Source: DDH964 sp963763205 (GTDB taxonomy: Bacteria; Desulfobacterota; Desulfuromonadia; Desulfuromonadales; DDH964). From it: a stretch of DNA of 64,000 nt. The stretch is taken from NCBI GenBank assembly GCA_963763205.1, contig CAVXNQ010000022.1, positions 1 through 64,000 on the forward strand, read 5' to 3'. This document shows, one piece after another, positions 7,702-18,037 of this stretch (position 1 is its first letter; every line of letters starts with the position of its first letter). The notes under the pieces were generated by a model. The model had not been told where the DNA came from. It ran no database searches and was given only the letters and a program-made list of their open reading frames with translations. A program made the position numbers and the translations under genes.

Positions 7702-8133
7702 TTACCATGCGTAATAAGGTTTTCTATCACCCAGCATAAAACGAGTTGCATCCCAGGAGTCGAGAACCAAACAAAACGCGTTGGTGGCGATGAGCGTGAC
7801 CAGCCAGAGGTGAAATGCGCTTTCCCCCTCTGGGATTGTGCCAATGCGGAGCGCAATCCAAGAAAGCATCGGTACCCAGATAAAGTGTGTTAGCCCAAGC
7901 AGCCGGATGAAGCGCTTACGCTGATAGATCAGCGCCTGGGCGAATACGGCCACCCCCACGGCACCCATTGCCACCTGGGCCTCTGGGTGCCCGATGAACA
8001 GCAGACTCGCTGTGTTGACAGCGACAAGCCATATAACCCAGATTCTCGGCACTGGACGGAAACGTACGAACACGATCCCAAAGAGCTCAAGCATTGACCG
8101 GAAGACACTTATTTCAGATAGCTTTTTTGTCAT
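7702..8133 (-). CDS. small four-helix membrane protein
   Basis: A 143-residue protein with four hydrophobic segments (about residues 28-48, 52-70, 82-100 and 106-126) and no recognised motif. The start has GGAGGAG seven bases upstream. It is first in an operon with a TetR regulator and controlled by the operator at 8176-8203. Genes of this type next to TetR regulators often accompany stress or solvent responses, but no substrate can be assigned here. Confidence 0.75.
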   Translation of the reverse strand: MTKKLSEISVFRSMLELFGIVFVRFRPVPRIWVIWLVAVNTASLLFIGHPEAQVAMGAVGVAVFAQALIYQRKRFIRLLGLTHFIWVPMLSWIALRIGTIPEGESAFHLWLVTLIATNAFCLVLDSWDATRFMLGDRKPYYAW

Positions 8134-8175
8134 AGCGTTCTCCTCCTATGGAGTACGTGAGTTGAACTGCACTGT

Positions 8176-8203
8176 TAGACTAAATGGTCTAGACTAAATA
8201 GTC
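8176..8203 (-). promoter_or_regulatory. double TetR-type operator
   Basis: TAGAC-TAAATG-GTCTA at 8176-8191 is a perfect 5+6+5 palindrome, and it overlaps a second copy TAGAC-TAAATA-GTCaa at 8190-8205. The form is like the NemR-type box TAGACC...GGTCTA. It lies 43 bases before the start of the membrane protein gene, in the promoter position, and is the likely binding site of the TetR protein encoded at 7050-7652. Confidence 0.65.
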
Positions 8204-8205
8204 AA

Positions 8206-8587
8206 GTGGGTTCGTGCTGCCTGCAGGTTGCCTTGGTAACCCGCGGAAATTTAGGGAATTCCTGAGGGGTAGAGGCCGGGAGGGATACGGAGTCTGGGGT
8301 GCCTATGGATTAATCCGAAAAAGCGCGAGGTTTCGTGGTAAATTCCGGGGACACCTCTCTTAATTGGACCACCCTCTTCAGAAGGGTGCGCGGGGACGTT
8401 GTTTTTCAGCCCTTTTATTTCCTTTCAAATGGACTGATGGACAATTTCCTGAAGTTTATCCAAGGACTTTCCCGGAGGAAGCCGTCGCTGAAATTCCAAC
8501 CCGGATCGCCGGGCCCGTTCTCCCTCACTCCGCCCGGACTGCGCGCCGGGCTCCAAGAACCGGCGCACGATTCCATCGGAGGCTGAA
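8206..8587. other. intergenic region with RAYT-end-like traces
   Basis: No gene is supported in this stretch. GGGGACGTTGTTTTTCAG at 8392-8409 resembles the tip of the RAYT elements and GGGGACACC occurs at 8347, suggesting remnants of the same repeats. The last bases carry the ribosome site of the deacetylase gene. Confidence 0.4.
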
Positions 8588-9379
8588 ATGAACAGAATGA
8601 TCCTTTGCATCGTTGCCCTGCTGGCGGCGGCTTCCGCGGTGCAGGCGGCGGCGCCCGATCAGGATGTGTCGGCGTTGAGCGCGGGGATTGTCCGGGAATT
8701 CGCCGGGCGGATGCCCCGGGAATGGGGTGAGAAGGTGACCGGCGTCCGCACCCGGCTTGCCACCCATGACCGGGTCCTGGCCCTGACCCTGGACGCCTGC
8801 GGCTCCCTGCACGGCAAGGGGGTGGACCGGTCGCTGATCGAATTTCTGGAGCGGGAGCGGATACCGGCCACCCTCTTTATCAATGCCCGCTGGATCGATG
8901 CCAACCCGAAGCTGTTCCGGCGCCTGGCTGCCAACCCCCTGTTCGAGATCGGCAACCACGGGATGTGGCACAAGCCGGCCTCCGTCGACGGCCGTTCCGT
9001 CTATGGCATCGCCGGCACCGCCGACGTAGCGGAATTGGTGCGGGAGATCGAACTCAACGCCCGCAAAATTGCGGCCATCACCGGCCAGCGGCCCCGTTAT
9101 TACCGCTCCGGTACCGCCTACTACGACGAGGTGGCGGTAGAGATCGCGCGGCGCCTCGGCCACGAGGTGATCGGATTTTCCGTGCTGGGCGATGCCGGTG
9201 CCACCTTCAGCGCGGCGCAGGTTGAGGCGGCCCTTTTGGCCGCCAAACCCGGCAACATCATCATCGCCCACATGAACCACCCCGAGGCAGGGACCGGGGC
9301 CGGCATCAAGGCCGCCGTGCCGCAACTGCTCCGCCGCGGGTTCCGCTTCGTCCGCCTGGCGGATTATCCGCTTCAATGA
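8588..9379 (+). CDS. polysaccharide deacetylase (NodB-like), exported
   Basis: A 263-residue protein with an N-terminal signal peptide (MNRMILCIVALLAAASAVQA). The NodB homology domain shows motif 1 as ALTLDACG (catalytic Asp), the metal-binding motif GNHGMWH (His-x3-His), motif 3 as RYYRSGTAYYD and the late motif IIIAHMNH. It would remove acetyl groups from a sugar polymer in the periplasm. The substitution of TFDD by TLDAC is also seen in atypical members. GGAGG precedes the ATG. It stands upstream of, and separate from, an M16 protease gene. Confidence 0.85.
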   Translation: MNRMILCIVALLAAASAVQAAAPDQDVSALSAGIVREFAGRMPREWGEKVTGVRTRLATHDRVLALTLDACGSLHGKGVDRSLIEFLERERIPATLFINARWIDANPKLFRRLAANPLFEIGNHGMWHKPASVDGRSVYGIAGTADVAELVREIELNARKIAAITGQRPRYYRSGTAYYDEVAVEIARRLGHEVIGFSVLGDAGATFSAAQVEAALLAAKPGNIIIAHMNHPEAGTGAGIKAAVPQLLRRGFRFVRLADYPLQ

Positions 9380-9496
9380 CGGCGCCGTCACCTTGGCCCT
9401 GGCCCGTCGCGGGGGAAGGGAGTACACTGGGACGCGGAGCTCGCCGGCGCCGTGGCCGCGGGCGTTGATGTTTTCCCCAGCCAAGGACCCGTCCTG

Positions 9497-12164
9497 ATGA
9501 AGTCGCGATTCCTTTTCCTGATCTGTCTCTTCGTCCTTTTCGTCCCCCTCCGCCCCGCCACCGTCCTTGCCGCTCCCGCCGACCAGGTGCTGCGCGCCAC
9601 CCTCGACAATGGTCTCAGGGTGGTCATCGTCCGCAACGACCTGGCGCCGGTGGTGACCACCCAGCTCAACTACCTGGCCGGCTCCGACGAGGCGCCCGCG
9701 GGTTTCCCCGGCATGGCCCATGCCCAGGAGCACATGATGTTTCGCGGCACGGCCGGACTCTCCGCCGACCAGCTCGCCAACATCATCGCCGCCATGGGCG
9801 GGGAATTCAACGCCGAGACCCAGCAGACCATCACCCAGTACTACTTCACCGTTCCCGCCGACGATCTGAAGGTCGCCCTGCACATCGAGGCGCTGCGCAT
9901 GGCCGACGTCCTCGACAGCGAGGCCCTGTGGGACAAGGAACGCGGCGCCATCGAGCAGGAAGTGGCGCAGGACCTCTCCAACCCCGAGTACCGCTTCTAC
10001 ACCCAGCTGCTGCAGAAAATGTACGCCGGCACCCCCTACGCCCACGACGCCCTCGGCAGCAAGGACTCCTTCGACCGGACCACCGGCGCCATGCTGCACA
10101 ACTTCCACCGCAACTGGTACGCGCCCAACAACGCCATCCTGGTGATCGTCGGCGGCGTCGAACCGCAGGCCACCCTGGCCCTGGTCAAGGAGCTGTTCGG
10201 CGGCATCGCATCCCGCCCGCTGCCGCCACGGCCGGAGGTCAAGCTCGCGCCCCTGCAGCCGGCCGCCATCCGCCTGCAGACCGACCGTCCCTACGGCATG
10301 GCGGTGGTCGCCTACCGCCTGCCGGGCTACGCCAGCCCCGATTACGCCGCCGGCCAGGTGCTCGCCGACGTCCTTGCCAGCCAGCGCGGCGACCTCTACG
10401 CCCTGGTTCCGGAGGGCGCCGCCCTCTACGCCGGCTTCAGCGCCGATCCGCTGCCGCAGGCCTGCACCGGCTATGCGCTCGCCGCTTTCCCGCCGGGCGG
10501 CGACGGCGCGGCGCTGGTGAAGCGGATGCAGGCGATCGTCGCCGGCTATCTGCAAGAACGGCTTCCCCGCCGAACTGGTGGCCGCCGCCAAGCGCCGGGA
10601 GATCGCCGCCGCCGAATTTGCCCGCACCTCCATTCCCGGCCTGGCCGACGCCTGGTCCCAGGCGGTGGCGGTGGAGGGGCGCCAGTCGCCCGCCGACGAC
10701 TTGGCGGCGATCTCCCGCGTCACCCCGGCCGACGTCGACCGGGTCGCCCGTGCCTGGCTCGACAACGCCCGGGCGGTGACCGCGGTCCTTACCCCGCAGC
10801 CCTCGGGCCAGCCGACCGCCGCCAAGGGCTACGGCGGCGGCGAGTCCTTCGCGCCGACTTCGACCAAACCCGTCGTCCTCCCGGACTGGGCCAAGGATGT
10901 CGCCGCCAGCGCCGAAACCCTGCCGACCAGGCTTCCGACCACCGAAAGCGTGCTGCCCAACGGCCTGCGGCTGATCGTCCTGCCCTCGACCATCAGTAAG
11001 ACCGTCAGCCTGTTCGGCGCGATCCGCCACAACGCATACCTGCAGGCGCCCAAGGGGCAGGAAGGGGTCGACCAGGTGCTCGGCGATCTCTTCGAGTACG
11101 GCTCCACCACCCGCGATCGCCTCGCCTACCAGAAGGCCCTCGACGCCATCGCCGCCGAGGCCAGCGCCGGCAGCAGCTTTTCCCTGCAGGTGTTGAGCGA
11201 CCATTTCGCGGAAGGGGTCGACCTGCTCGCCGACAACCTGCTCCATCCGGCCCTGCCGCAGGCCGCTTTCCAGGTGGTGCGCAAGCAGACCGCCGCTTCG
11301 CTGGCCGGCGAACTGCAAAGTCCGCACTATCTGGCGCACCGCGCCCTGCACGAGGGGCTCTATCCGAAAGACGACCCGGCGCTGCGCCAGGCGACGCCGC
11401 AGACGGTGGAAAAGCTCAGCCGCGACGAGGTCAAGGCCTACTACCAGCAGGTCTTCCGCCCCGACCTGACGACCATCGTAGTCGTCGGCGATATCGATCC
11501 CGCCACCGCCCGCCAGGTCGTCGCCAAGGCCTTCGGCGCCTGGCAGGCCCAGGGGCCGAAGCCGGTCACCGACCTGCCGCCGGTCCCCGCCAACGGCCCG
11601 GCGTCGAGCACCGTCCCCGACGCCAGCCGGGTGCAGGACGAGGTCACCCTGGCGCAGACCCTGGGCCTGGTGCGCTCCGATCCCGACTACTACCCGCTGC
11701 AGGTCGGCCGGCACATCCTCGCCGGGGCCTTCTATGCCACCCGCCTCTACCGCGACCTGCGCGAGGAGGCGGGGCTGGTCTACACCGTCGAGGCGGAGCT
11801 CCACGCCGGCAAGACCCGCTCCGTCTTCGGGGTCTTCTACGCCTGCGACCCGGCCAATGTCAGCAAGGCGAGGAACCTGGTGATCCGCGACCTGAAGCAG
11901 CTGCAGACCACCCCGGCCAGCGACGCCGAGCTGCGCCAGGCCAGGACGCTGCTGCTGCGCCAGCTGCTCCTCTCCCGGGACGATCTCGACCAGATCGGGA
12001 GCGAACTGCTTGCCCTGACCCAGCAGGATCTTCCCCTCGACGAGCCGCTGCAGGCCGCCCGCCACTACCAACAGGTCACCGCCGCCCAGGTCCAGGCCGC
12101 CTTTGCCCGCTACCTGCGACCCGACGACCTGGTCCAGGTGGTGCTCGGACCGCCGCCGCACTAA
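9497..12164 (+). CDS. M16 family zinc protease, frameshifted
   Basis: Two open frames (9497 to about 10553, then about 10554 to 12164) join into one double-domain insulinase-like peptidase of about 890 residues. The first half begins with a signal peptide (residues 1-25) and has the inverted zinc motif HAQEH with the downstream ERGAIEQEV glutamate; the second half is the inactive M16 repeat. The frame changes within GGCTATCTGCAAGAAC at 10544-10558: a single extra C before AAG restores KNGFPAELVAAAKRRE. This is probably a sequence error rather than a pseudogene. Periplasmic proteolysis is the likely role. Confidence 0.85.
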
Positions 12165-12263
12165 GGGCCTGACTGGCCCTAACGCAGGAATGGTTTTTAT
12201 AGATGGCCAATCGGGAGCACCTGGACGCTTGTCCGGGTAGCTATTGAGAAGGGATTGGATGGT

Positions 12264-13097
12264 ATGACTGAAGCGCAGCCAATCGTAGAGGGTTTTCCCG
12301 AGGTCGGGGCCAATCCGGGCGCTAGCGTCCCGCCGAGTGCCCGGGTCGAGGTGGGCCTGGACCAGGCGGTCCTTTCCGGAACGACCGGCGTCCCCCCCGG
12401 TGTGGATCGGGATGAGGCCACGACTCCCTGGAAACTCATTGATACGGCACAGATCCCGGGGAACGGCGGCGAGCTTCAGCTCTACCGGCGCGCTGCGGAA
12501 TTTTCCATCAGCATCGGTGGCCGTGGCGTCCTGATGAGCACGACGGCTCACGGCTCCGAGGATGCTCTGGCTGAGCTCGGGTGCCGCAAAATCGCCGGGC
12601 GATCCCGGCCCCGCGTACTGATCGGCGGCCTCGGCATGGGTTTCACGCTGGCCGCAGCGCTGCGTCACCTCGGGGCCGACGCGGAGGTGGAGGTGGCCGA
12701 ACTGGTGCCGACCGTGGTGGCATGGAACCGGCGCTATCTGGGGGAGTTTGCGGGCCATCCGCTGCACGATGCGCGGGCCACGGTTCGCGAGGGGGATGTC
12801 GCCAGGGTCCTGAAGGCGGCGCGGCAGGCCTATGATGCCATCCTGCTCGATGTCGATAACGGCCCCGAGGGTTTAACCCGCAAAAAGAACGATTGGCTGT
12901 ACACCACTGATGGATTGACCGCCTCCTACCGAGCGCTGCGGCCGGAGGGGGTGCTCGCAGTCTGGTCGGCCGGACCGGATCGCGACTTCACGGCACGGCT
13001 GGAAAAGGTCGGTTTCGAGGTGAAGGAAGCCCGGGAGTGGGAGCATGACAAAAAAGGGGACCTCCACACGATCTGGCTCGCTGAACGTGGTCCTTGA
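12264..13097 (+). CDS. spermidine-synthase-like protein
   Basis: A SAM-dependent methyltransferase-fold protein of about 277 residues. VLIGGLGMGFTLAAAL is the nucleotide-binding glycine loop, VEVAELVPTVVAWNR the acidic strand-2 site, and YDAILLDVDNGP the catalytic-site strand, all as in the spermine/spermidine synthase superfamily. It is not a canonical SpeE, and polyamine synthesis is uncertain. The start is unclear: ATG at 12264 gives a low-complexity first 50 residues, while GTG near 12402 would give a length closer to relatives. A TTG at 12255 is also in frame. Confidence 0.75.
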   Translation: MTEAQPIVEGFPEVGANPGASVPPSARVEVGLDQAVLSGTTGVPPGVDRDEATTPWKLIDTAQIPGNGGELQLYRRAAEFSISIGGRGVLMSTTAHGSEDALAELGCRKIAGRSRPRVLIGGLGMGFTLAAALRHLGADAEVEVAELVPTVVAWNRRYLGEFAGHPLHDARATVREGDVARVLKAARQAYDAILLDVDNGPEGLTRKKNDWLYTTDGLTASYRALRPEGVLAVWSAGPDRDFTARLEKVGFEVKEAREWEHDKKGDLHTIWLAERGP

Positions 13098-13138
13098 ATT
13101 TCTTTGGGATGCGGCAACGGCACAGGGTAAGAAAAATT

Positions 13139-13215
13139 GGCCGGTTGGGCCGGCCGCCGGGCCGCGGCGCAGCTTCAGGAAGGTGAAGCCGGCAGGGACA
13201 TCGATCGGAGATTGA
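13139..13215 (+). pseudogene. 3' end of a lost lipase-like gene
   Basis: The last codons before the stop at 13213-13215 read GPRRSFRKVKPAGTSIGD, closely matching the C-terminus RPRRSFKKVKPAGEGIGS of the hydrolase encoded at 21633-23024. Nothing upstream belongs to that protein. This is a short remnant of a paralogous copy. Confidence 0.5.
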
Positions 13216-13287
13216 AGGCGGGGAGGGTGAGGGGAGCGGGGAGAGGGCCGCCGCGGAATTTTTCCAAGATTGGCTTCCATGTTGCCG

Positions 13288-13323
13288 AAACCACCCGGTC
13301 GCCGCAGGCGGACCGGGTGGTTT
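13288..13323. terminator. bidirectional Rho-independent terminator
   Basis: AAACCACCCGGTC (13288-13300) pairs perfectly with GACCGGGTGGTTT (13311-13323), followed by T residues on both strands. It lies between the plus-strand gene ending at 13097 and the minus-strand GGDEF-EAL gene ending at 13350, so it can stop both. Confidence 0.8.
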
Positions 13324-13349
13324 TGCATTACGACAAAAAGCGACGCGGG

Positions 13350-16300
13350 CTACGCCTGGAGCCGGTCGCCGTCTGGTTTGCCGGCTTCAGCATCCTCCGG
13401 AACCAGAGAGGGGAAGGGGACCTCGGCCATGAGGAGCTGGTGGAATTCCTCGACCGGCAACGGTTTGGCGAGGAGGAATCCCTGCACTTCGTCGCAGCCG
13501 ATGTCTCGGAGGAACCGCAGCTGCTCCGGGGTTTCCACCCCTTCCGCCACCACCCGGATGTCGAGCTGGTGGGCCAAATCCACGATATGCCGGGCGATAT
13601 TGGCGTCACCGGCCGAGCCGGGCAGGTTGCGGACGAAGGACTGGTCGATTTTCAACTGGTCGACCGGGAAATCGCGCAGGTAGCTCAGCGAGCTGTAGCC
13701 GGTGCCGAAGTCGTCGATGGCCACGATGATGCCCACGTTGTGCAGCTGCCTGATCTTGAGAATCGTGTCGCGTACGTCCCGCATGACGACGCTTTCGGTG
13801 ATCTCCAGGTCGAGCCAGCAGGGCTTGAAATTCAACTCCTGCAACACAGCGGATAACTTTTCGAAAAAGAAGGCGTCCTGAAACTGCTGTCCCGAGACGT
13901 TGACGCCGAGGCGCAGGGAGGGAAATCCGGCTTCGTGCCAGATCATGGTCTGCCGGCAGGCCGTTTTCAGGACCCATTCGCCGATCGGGAAAATCAGCCC
14001 GGTTTCCTCCGCCAGGGGGATGAAGGTGGCCGGGCTGATCAGCTCGTCGGCGTGCTTCCAGCGCACCAGCGCTTCCATGCCGACGATGCGGCCCGATTTG
14101 ATGTTGATCTGGGGCTGATAGTAAACGCGCAGTTCCTGGCGCTCCACCACTTTCCTGAGGCTGTTCTCCAGCTCCATCCGCTCCAGGGTCTGGATCGTCA
14201 TGGCCGAGGTGAAGAACTGATAGTTGTTGCGCCCCATCTCCTTGGCTTGATAGAGGGCGGTGTCGGCATTCTTGGTCAGGGTTTCCACATCCCGGCCGTC
14301 TTTGGGGAAGAGGGCAATACCGATGCTGCAGGAGATGAAGACGTCCCGGTTCGCGATCCGGAAGGGGCTTTCCATGGCGCGGAGGATCTTGGTGGCGATC
14401 AGCGACACGTCGTTCTCGTGCTGGATCTGGGTCAGCAGCAGGTTGAACTCGTCGCCGCCGAAGCGGCTGACGGTATCGGCGGCCCGCAGGCATTCCGCGA
14501 GTCTCGTCCCCAGCAGCTTCAGCAGCTGATCGCCGGCGGCGTGCCCCAGGGTGTCGTTCACCCCCTTGAAGCGGTCGAGATCCAGAAAGAGCAGGGCAAT
14601 CGTCTCGTTGCGCCTTTCCGCCATGGCCATGGCCTGTTCCATGCGGTCCCGGAACAGGCTGCGGTTGGGCAGGTCGGTCAGCGGATCGTGGTAGGCCATG
14701 TGGTGAATGGTCTCCTCGGCCCGTTTCCTTTCGGTGATGTCGATCAGGGTGCCGATCACGGCGGTGCGTCCCTCGTAGTTGCTTTTGGCGGTCAGGGCTT
14801 CGATATGGAGCGCCTGCTGATTCTTGCGCAGCCCGGCGAACTGATAGATGGCGCTGTCGGTCTGTCCCCACTGGTGCGCGCGGAGCGTCTCCTGGACCTG
14901 GGTGCGGTACTCCGTATCGATGAGATCGGTGAAGTAGCGGCCGATCAGGATTTCCTTGCGGGCATAGCCGAAAATTTCAGCGAATCGCGGGTTTACGTAA
15001 ATCAGTTTTTCCCCGGCGAGGATGAAGACCCCCACCTGGCTGTTCTCCACCAGAAAGCGGTACTTGGCCTCGGCGGCCTCCAGCTGTTCCATCAGCTGGC
15101 CGATCTGTTTGCGCTGGTCGACCTCCTTTTTCAGCAGCCGGTCGACCTGGTAGATCTCCCAGTTGTGCAGGGCCGTCTTGTCGTCGAGGGAGGTGCTGGA
15201 GCTGACCTCGAGGTTCTCCCGGGCGCGGCGGGCATCCTGCAGGGCGGCGACCAGACCGTGGTAATTGGCGATCAGGGCCTGGATTTCGACCCCGGTCCCC
15301 ACGGGCCAGGAAATGGCCGCTTCGGCCTCCAGTTTGACGGGGAGATCGGCCGTGACGGTGGTCAGCTCCTGCAGCGGGCGGACCAGGCGCCGGTTCCAGT
15401 TCCACAAAAAGAACAGGGCGGCAAGCGCCGGCGCCAGCAGGATGGCCATGCTCTGGCCGAGAACCTGCTGCAGGTGCCGGCGCAGGAAGTCGCCGGGTAT
15501 GTCCACGGCCAGAAACCAGGGGGCCTTGCTCTCGGCGGCCGCCAGCGGACGGCGGAACAGCGCCTGCCAGAAGGAGACCCGCTCCAGGCTCTGGCGCTCC
15601 GGAAGCCAGAGATAGGTGGCGGCCGACATGTCGATGCCGCCGCCGCCCAGGCTGAAGATGTCCTTGGCCCGGCTGCGCTCCTCTTCGCTGCCGACCAGGA
15701 TTTTTCCCTGCCGGTCGACCAGGGAAAAGGCATAGGGCTGCTCCGCGGCGGAGCGGGCCAGAAGTTCCTGGAACGGTTGCGCCGAAAGTCCGCCCCCAGA
15801 CCCTGCCGCCCGCTAGGTGCCCGGCCGGAATCGGGACTTCGCAGTAGACCGTGGAGCCGTCCGGTCCGCTGCGGAAGACCGCCGCCGGTGCTTCTGGCAT
15901 CTGGAAGGTCTGCTTCGCCGGCGTCGGCAGCGAGAATTCTCCGGCATGGCTGGCGACGATGGTTTTCCCCTCCCGGTCGCTGATCACGATCCCGTCCAGC
16001 AGCGGCAAGTCCCGGCGGATCGTCTCGGCCTGCCGTTGCAGCTCGGCCTTCGCTTCCGGGCTGGCCGCGGCGAGGCGGGCCAGCTTTTCGAGGGGCCGGC
16101 TGATTTCGTCCTGCTGCGGCCCAACCCGGGAGTGCAGTGAGGCGCACTTGCCCTGCATGGCCGCTTCCAGCCCGGGCAGCAGGGGGTCCTGCAGCACGGT
16201 CAGGTTCCAGGCCAAAAAGAGAACCGGAGGGATGAGGAAACAGTAGCTCAGGAGGTTGAACTGCTCTTGCCAGAGGGTCTTGGCGGAGTACTCCCCCAAC

Positions 16301-16728
16301 CGGAGAAAGTGGATGAGCAGTGCGGCGATAACGGCGTTGCCGAGGCCGTTCAGGGAGACGATGGCCAGTTTGGGGAGATAGACGGCGGGAGGCGCATGCA
16401 GGAGCAGGCGCTGCCAGGTCCAGAGCAGGGGGGTGCCGACCAGGATCCAGAAGAGTCCATCGGCCAGCACCAGGTTGCCGACGACCTGCCGCAGCAGCAG
16501 GCCGACCACCAGGACCTCGGCGAGCAGCAGCAGCAGCGCCAGGGGATTGTGCCAGAGAACGACGGTATAGGCGCCGGCCAGGGCGGCGGCGATCAGCCCC
16601 CGGCGGACGCCGTAGAGGCGCAATGCCAGCAGTATGGCGATCCCCCCCAGGTGAATCTCGGCCTGCGGGAAGACGGTCAGGGGAAAGACGGTGCCGGCAA
16701 GCGCCGCGACGAGAAGAAGACCGAACAT
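13350..16728 (-). CDS. membrane PAS-GGDEF-EAL protein, frameshifted
   Basis: A large cyclic-di-GMP enzyme of about 1125 residues once two frames are joined. Order: five to six membrane helices (1-150), an extracellular Cache-like sensor region, another membrane helix followed by a HAMP-like linker (RRLVRPLQELTTVTADLPV), a PAS domain, a GGDEF domain with intact FGGDEF, and an EAL domain with MEALVRWKH, DDFGTGYSSL and AEGVETPEQL, so both cyclase and phosphodiesterase sites look intact. The frame changes in a run of five C at 15793-15797, within codons for AGGRVWGR; shifting restores a continuous Cache region. A sequence error is likely. The gene is monocistronic. Confidence 0.9.
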
Positions 16729-16966
16729 AGCCTCACAACTACCATCAAATCATTAAAAAGTCTTGTTTTATATGGCAATTTCGTAAATGTTAACCGGGAC
16801 AATCGTCTTGTCAACATGGGGGCGGGGTGAGCCGGTCGCTCCCGGCCCATAAAAGGCGAAGTGTCGAAGCGGGATCTCCGCCTGTCGCGAGTCCTTTCCC
16901 GCGCCGCTTTACGGGACGGCTGCGGATGCTATGCTGGAAAATAAACCCTTTACGCGGAGGTGGATG

Positions 16967-17185
16967 ATGACGTACGGCAAGGAACGGGTCTACAAGAAGG
17001 TCGAGGTGGTCGGAACCGGGGCCGGGAGCATCGAGGCGGCGATCCAGGCGGCGGTCAGCAAGGCCAAAGCGACGCTGGAGGGGCTTTCCTGGTTCGAAGT
17101 CGTGGATATCCACGGCCACATCGACGCCGAGGGGAAGGTCACCGAGTACCAGGTGGTTCTCAAGGTCGCCTTCGCCCTGAAATGA
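16967..17185 (+). CDS. dodecin family flavin-binding protein
   Basis: A 72-residue protein. VYKKVEVVGTGAGSIEAAIQ and the central LSWFEVVDIHGHI are characteristic of dodecins, small proteins forming hollow dodecamers that store riboflavin or FMN; the conserved aromatic W in LSWFEV stacks on flavin. GGAGG lies six bases before the ATG at 16967; the preceding ATG at 16964 is too close. It is followed at 97 bases by an MBL-fold gene. Confidence 0.9.
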   Translation: MTYGKERVYKKVEVVGTGAGSIEAAIQAAVSKAKATLEGLSWFEVVDIHGHIDAEGKVTEYQVVLKVAFALK

Positions 17186-17281
17186 TCAGCCCCGGCTTCC
17201 GGGGCACCCCAGCCGATTCGGCTTGTCCCTGCCTCGAAAAAGGGGAGGGCTATTCCAGCCACTTTGCGAACGGAGGATACC

Positions 17282-18025
17282 TTGAAGACCCAGGTGGATG
17301 AAATCGCGCCCGATCTGTTTCGGATCTCGACCTACATCGCCAAGTACGACCTCCAGTTCAACCAGTTTCTGGTGAGAGACGAGGAGCCGCTGCTCTACCA
17401 TACCGGCATGCGGGGGATGTTCGAGCCGGTGCGTGATGCGGTAGCAAAGGTGATCGACCCGGCGACCCTGCGCTGGATCAGCTTCAGCCACTTCGAGGCC
17501 GACGAATGCGGCAGTTTGAACGCCTGGCTGGCAACCGCCCCGCAGGCGGAGCCGGTGGTCGGGATGGTCGGCGCGGTGGTCAACATCAACGATTTCGCCG
17601 ACCGCCCGGCGCGCGTGCTGGCCGATGACGAGATCCTCGCCACCGGCCGCCACCGCTTCCGCTTCCTGGAAACACCCCATGTCCCCCACGCCTGGGATGC
17701 CAGCCTGCTGTTCGAGGAGAGCGGCAGGACCCTCTTCTGCTCCGACCTGCTGCTCCACAACGGCGCGGTCGAACCGGTGACGGAGCAGCCGATCCTGGAG
17801 CGGGCCCGGCAGTCTCTGCTCGGCTTCCAGGCCGGGCCGCTGGCCAACTCCTACCCGTACACGGCGCAGACCGCAGGCACCCTGCAGCGCCTGGCGGCGC
17901 TGGCCCCGGGCCGGCTGGCGACCATGCACGGCTCGTCCTTCGTCGGCGACGGCGGCGCGGCCCTGCGCGAGCTGGCCGGCCTGCTCCTGGCGGCCCTGGC
18001 CCCGCAGTCCGCGGTGGCAGGCTGA
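17282..18025 (+). CDS. MBL-fold (flavodiiron-like) hydrolase/ODP protein
   Basis: A 247-residue metallo-beta-lactamase-fold protein. SHFEADECG carries the HxExD metal motif of the oxygen-binding di-iron branch (ODP/flavodiiron), HVPHAWDAS the second His/Asp set, FCSDLLLH the bridging Asp, and TMHGSS the last His. It lacks a flavodoxin domain. The best start is TTG at 17282 with GGAGG five bases upstream. A role in oxygen or redox sensing, as for ODP proteins, is plausible. It is followed 12 bases later by an MscS-type gene and may be co-transcribed. Confidence 0.8.
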   Translation: MKTQVDEIAPDLFRISTYIAKYDLQFNQFLVRDEEPLLYHTGMRGMFEPVRDAVAKVIDPATLRWISFSHFEADECGSLNAWLATAPQAEPVVGMVGAVVNINDFADRPARVLADDEILATGRHRFRFLETPHVPHAWDASLLFEESGRTLFCSDLLLHNGAVEPVTEQPILERARQSLLGFQAGPLANSYPYTAQTAGTLQRLAALAPGRLATMHGSSFVGDGGAALRELAGLLLAALAPQSAVAG

Positions 18026-18037
18026 ACGGCGGATTGA

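Noticed and set aside
8525..15983. Very long open frames on the strand opposite to the M16, SpeE-like and GGDEF-EAL genes (for example minus 8525-10825, minus 10437-12767, plus 13935-15983)
   Set aside because: They mirror well-supported genes, have Gly/Arg/Asp-rich low-complexity translations and no domain resemblance; typical shadows in GC-rich DNA.
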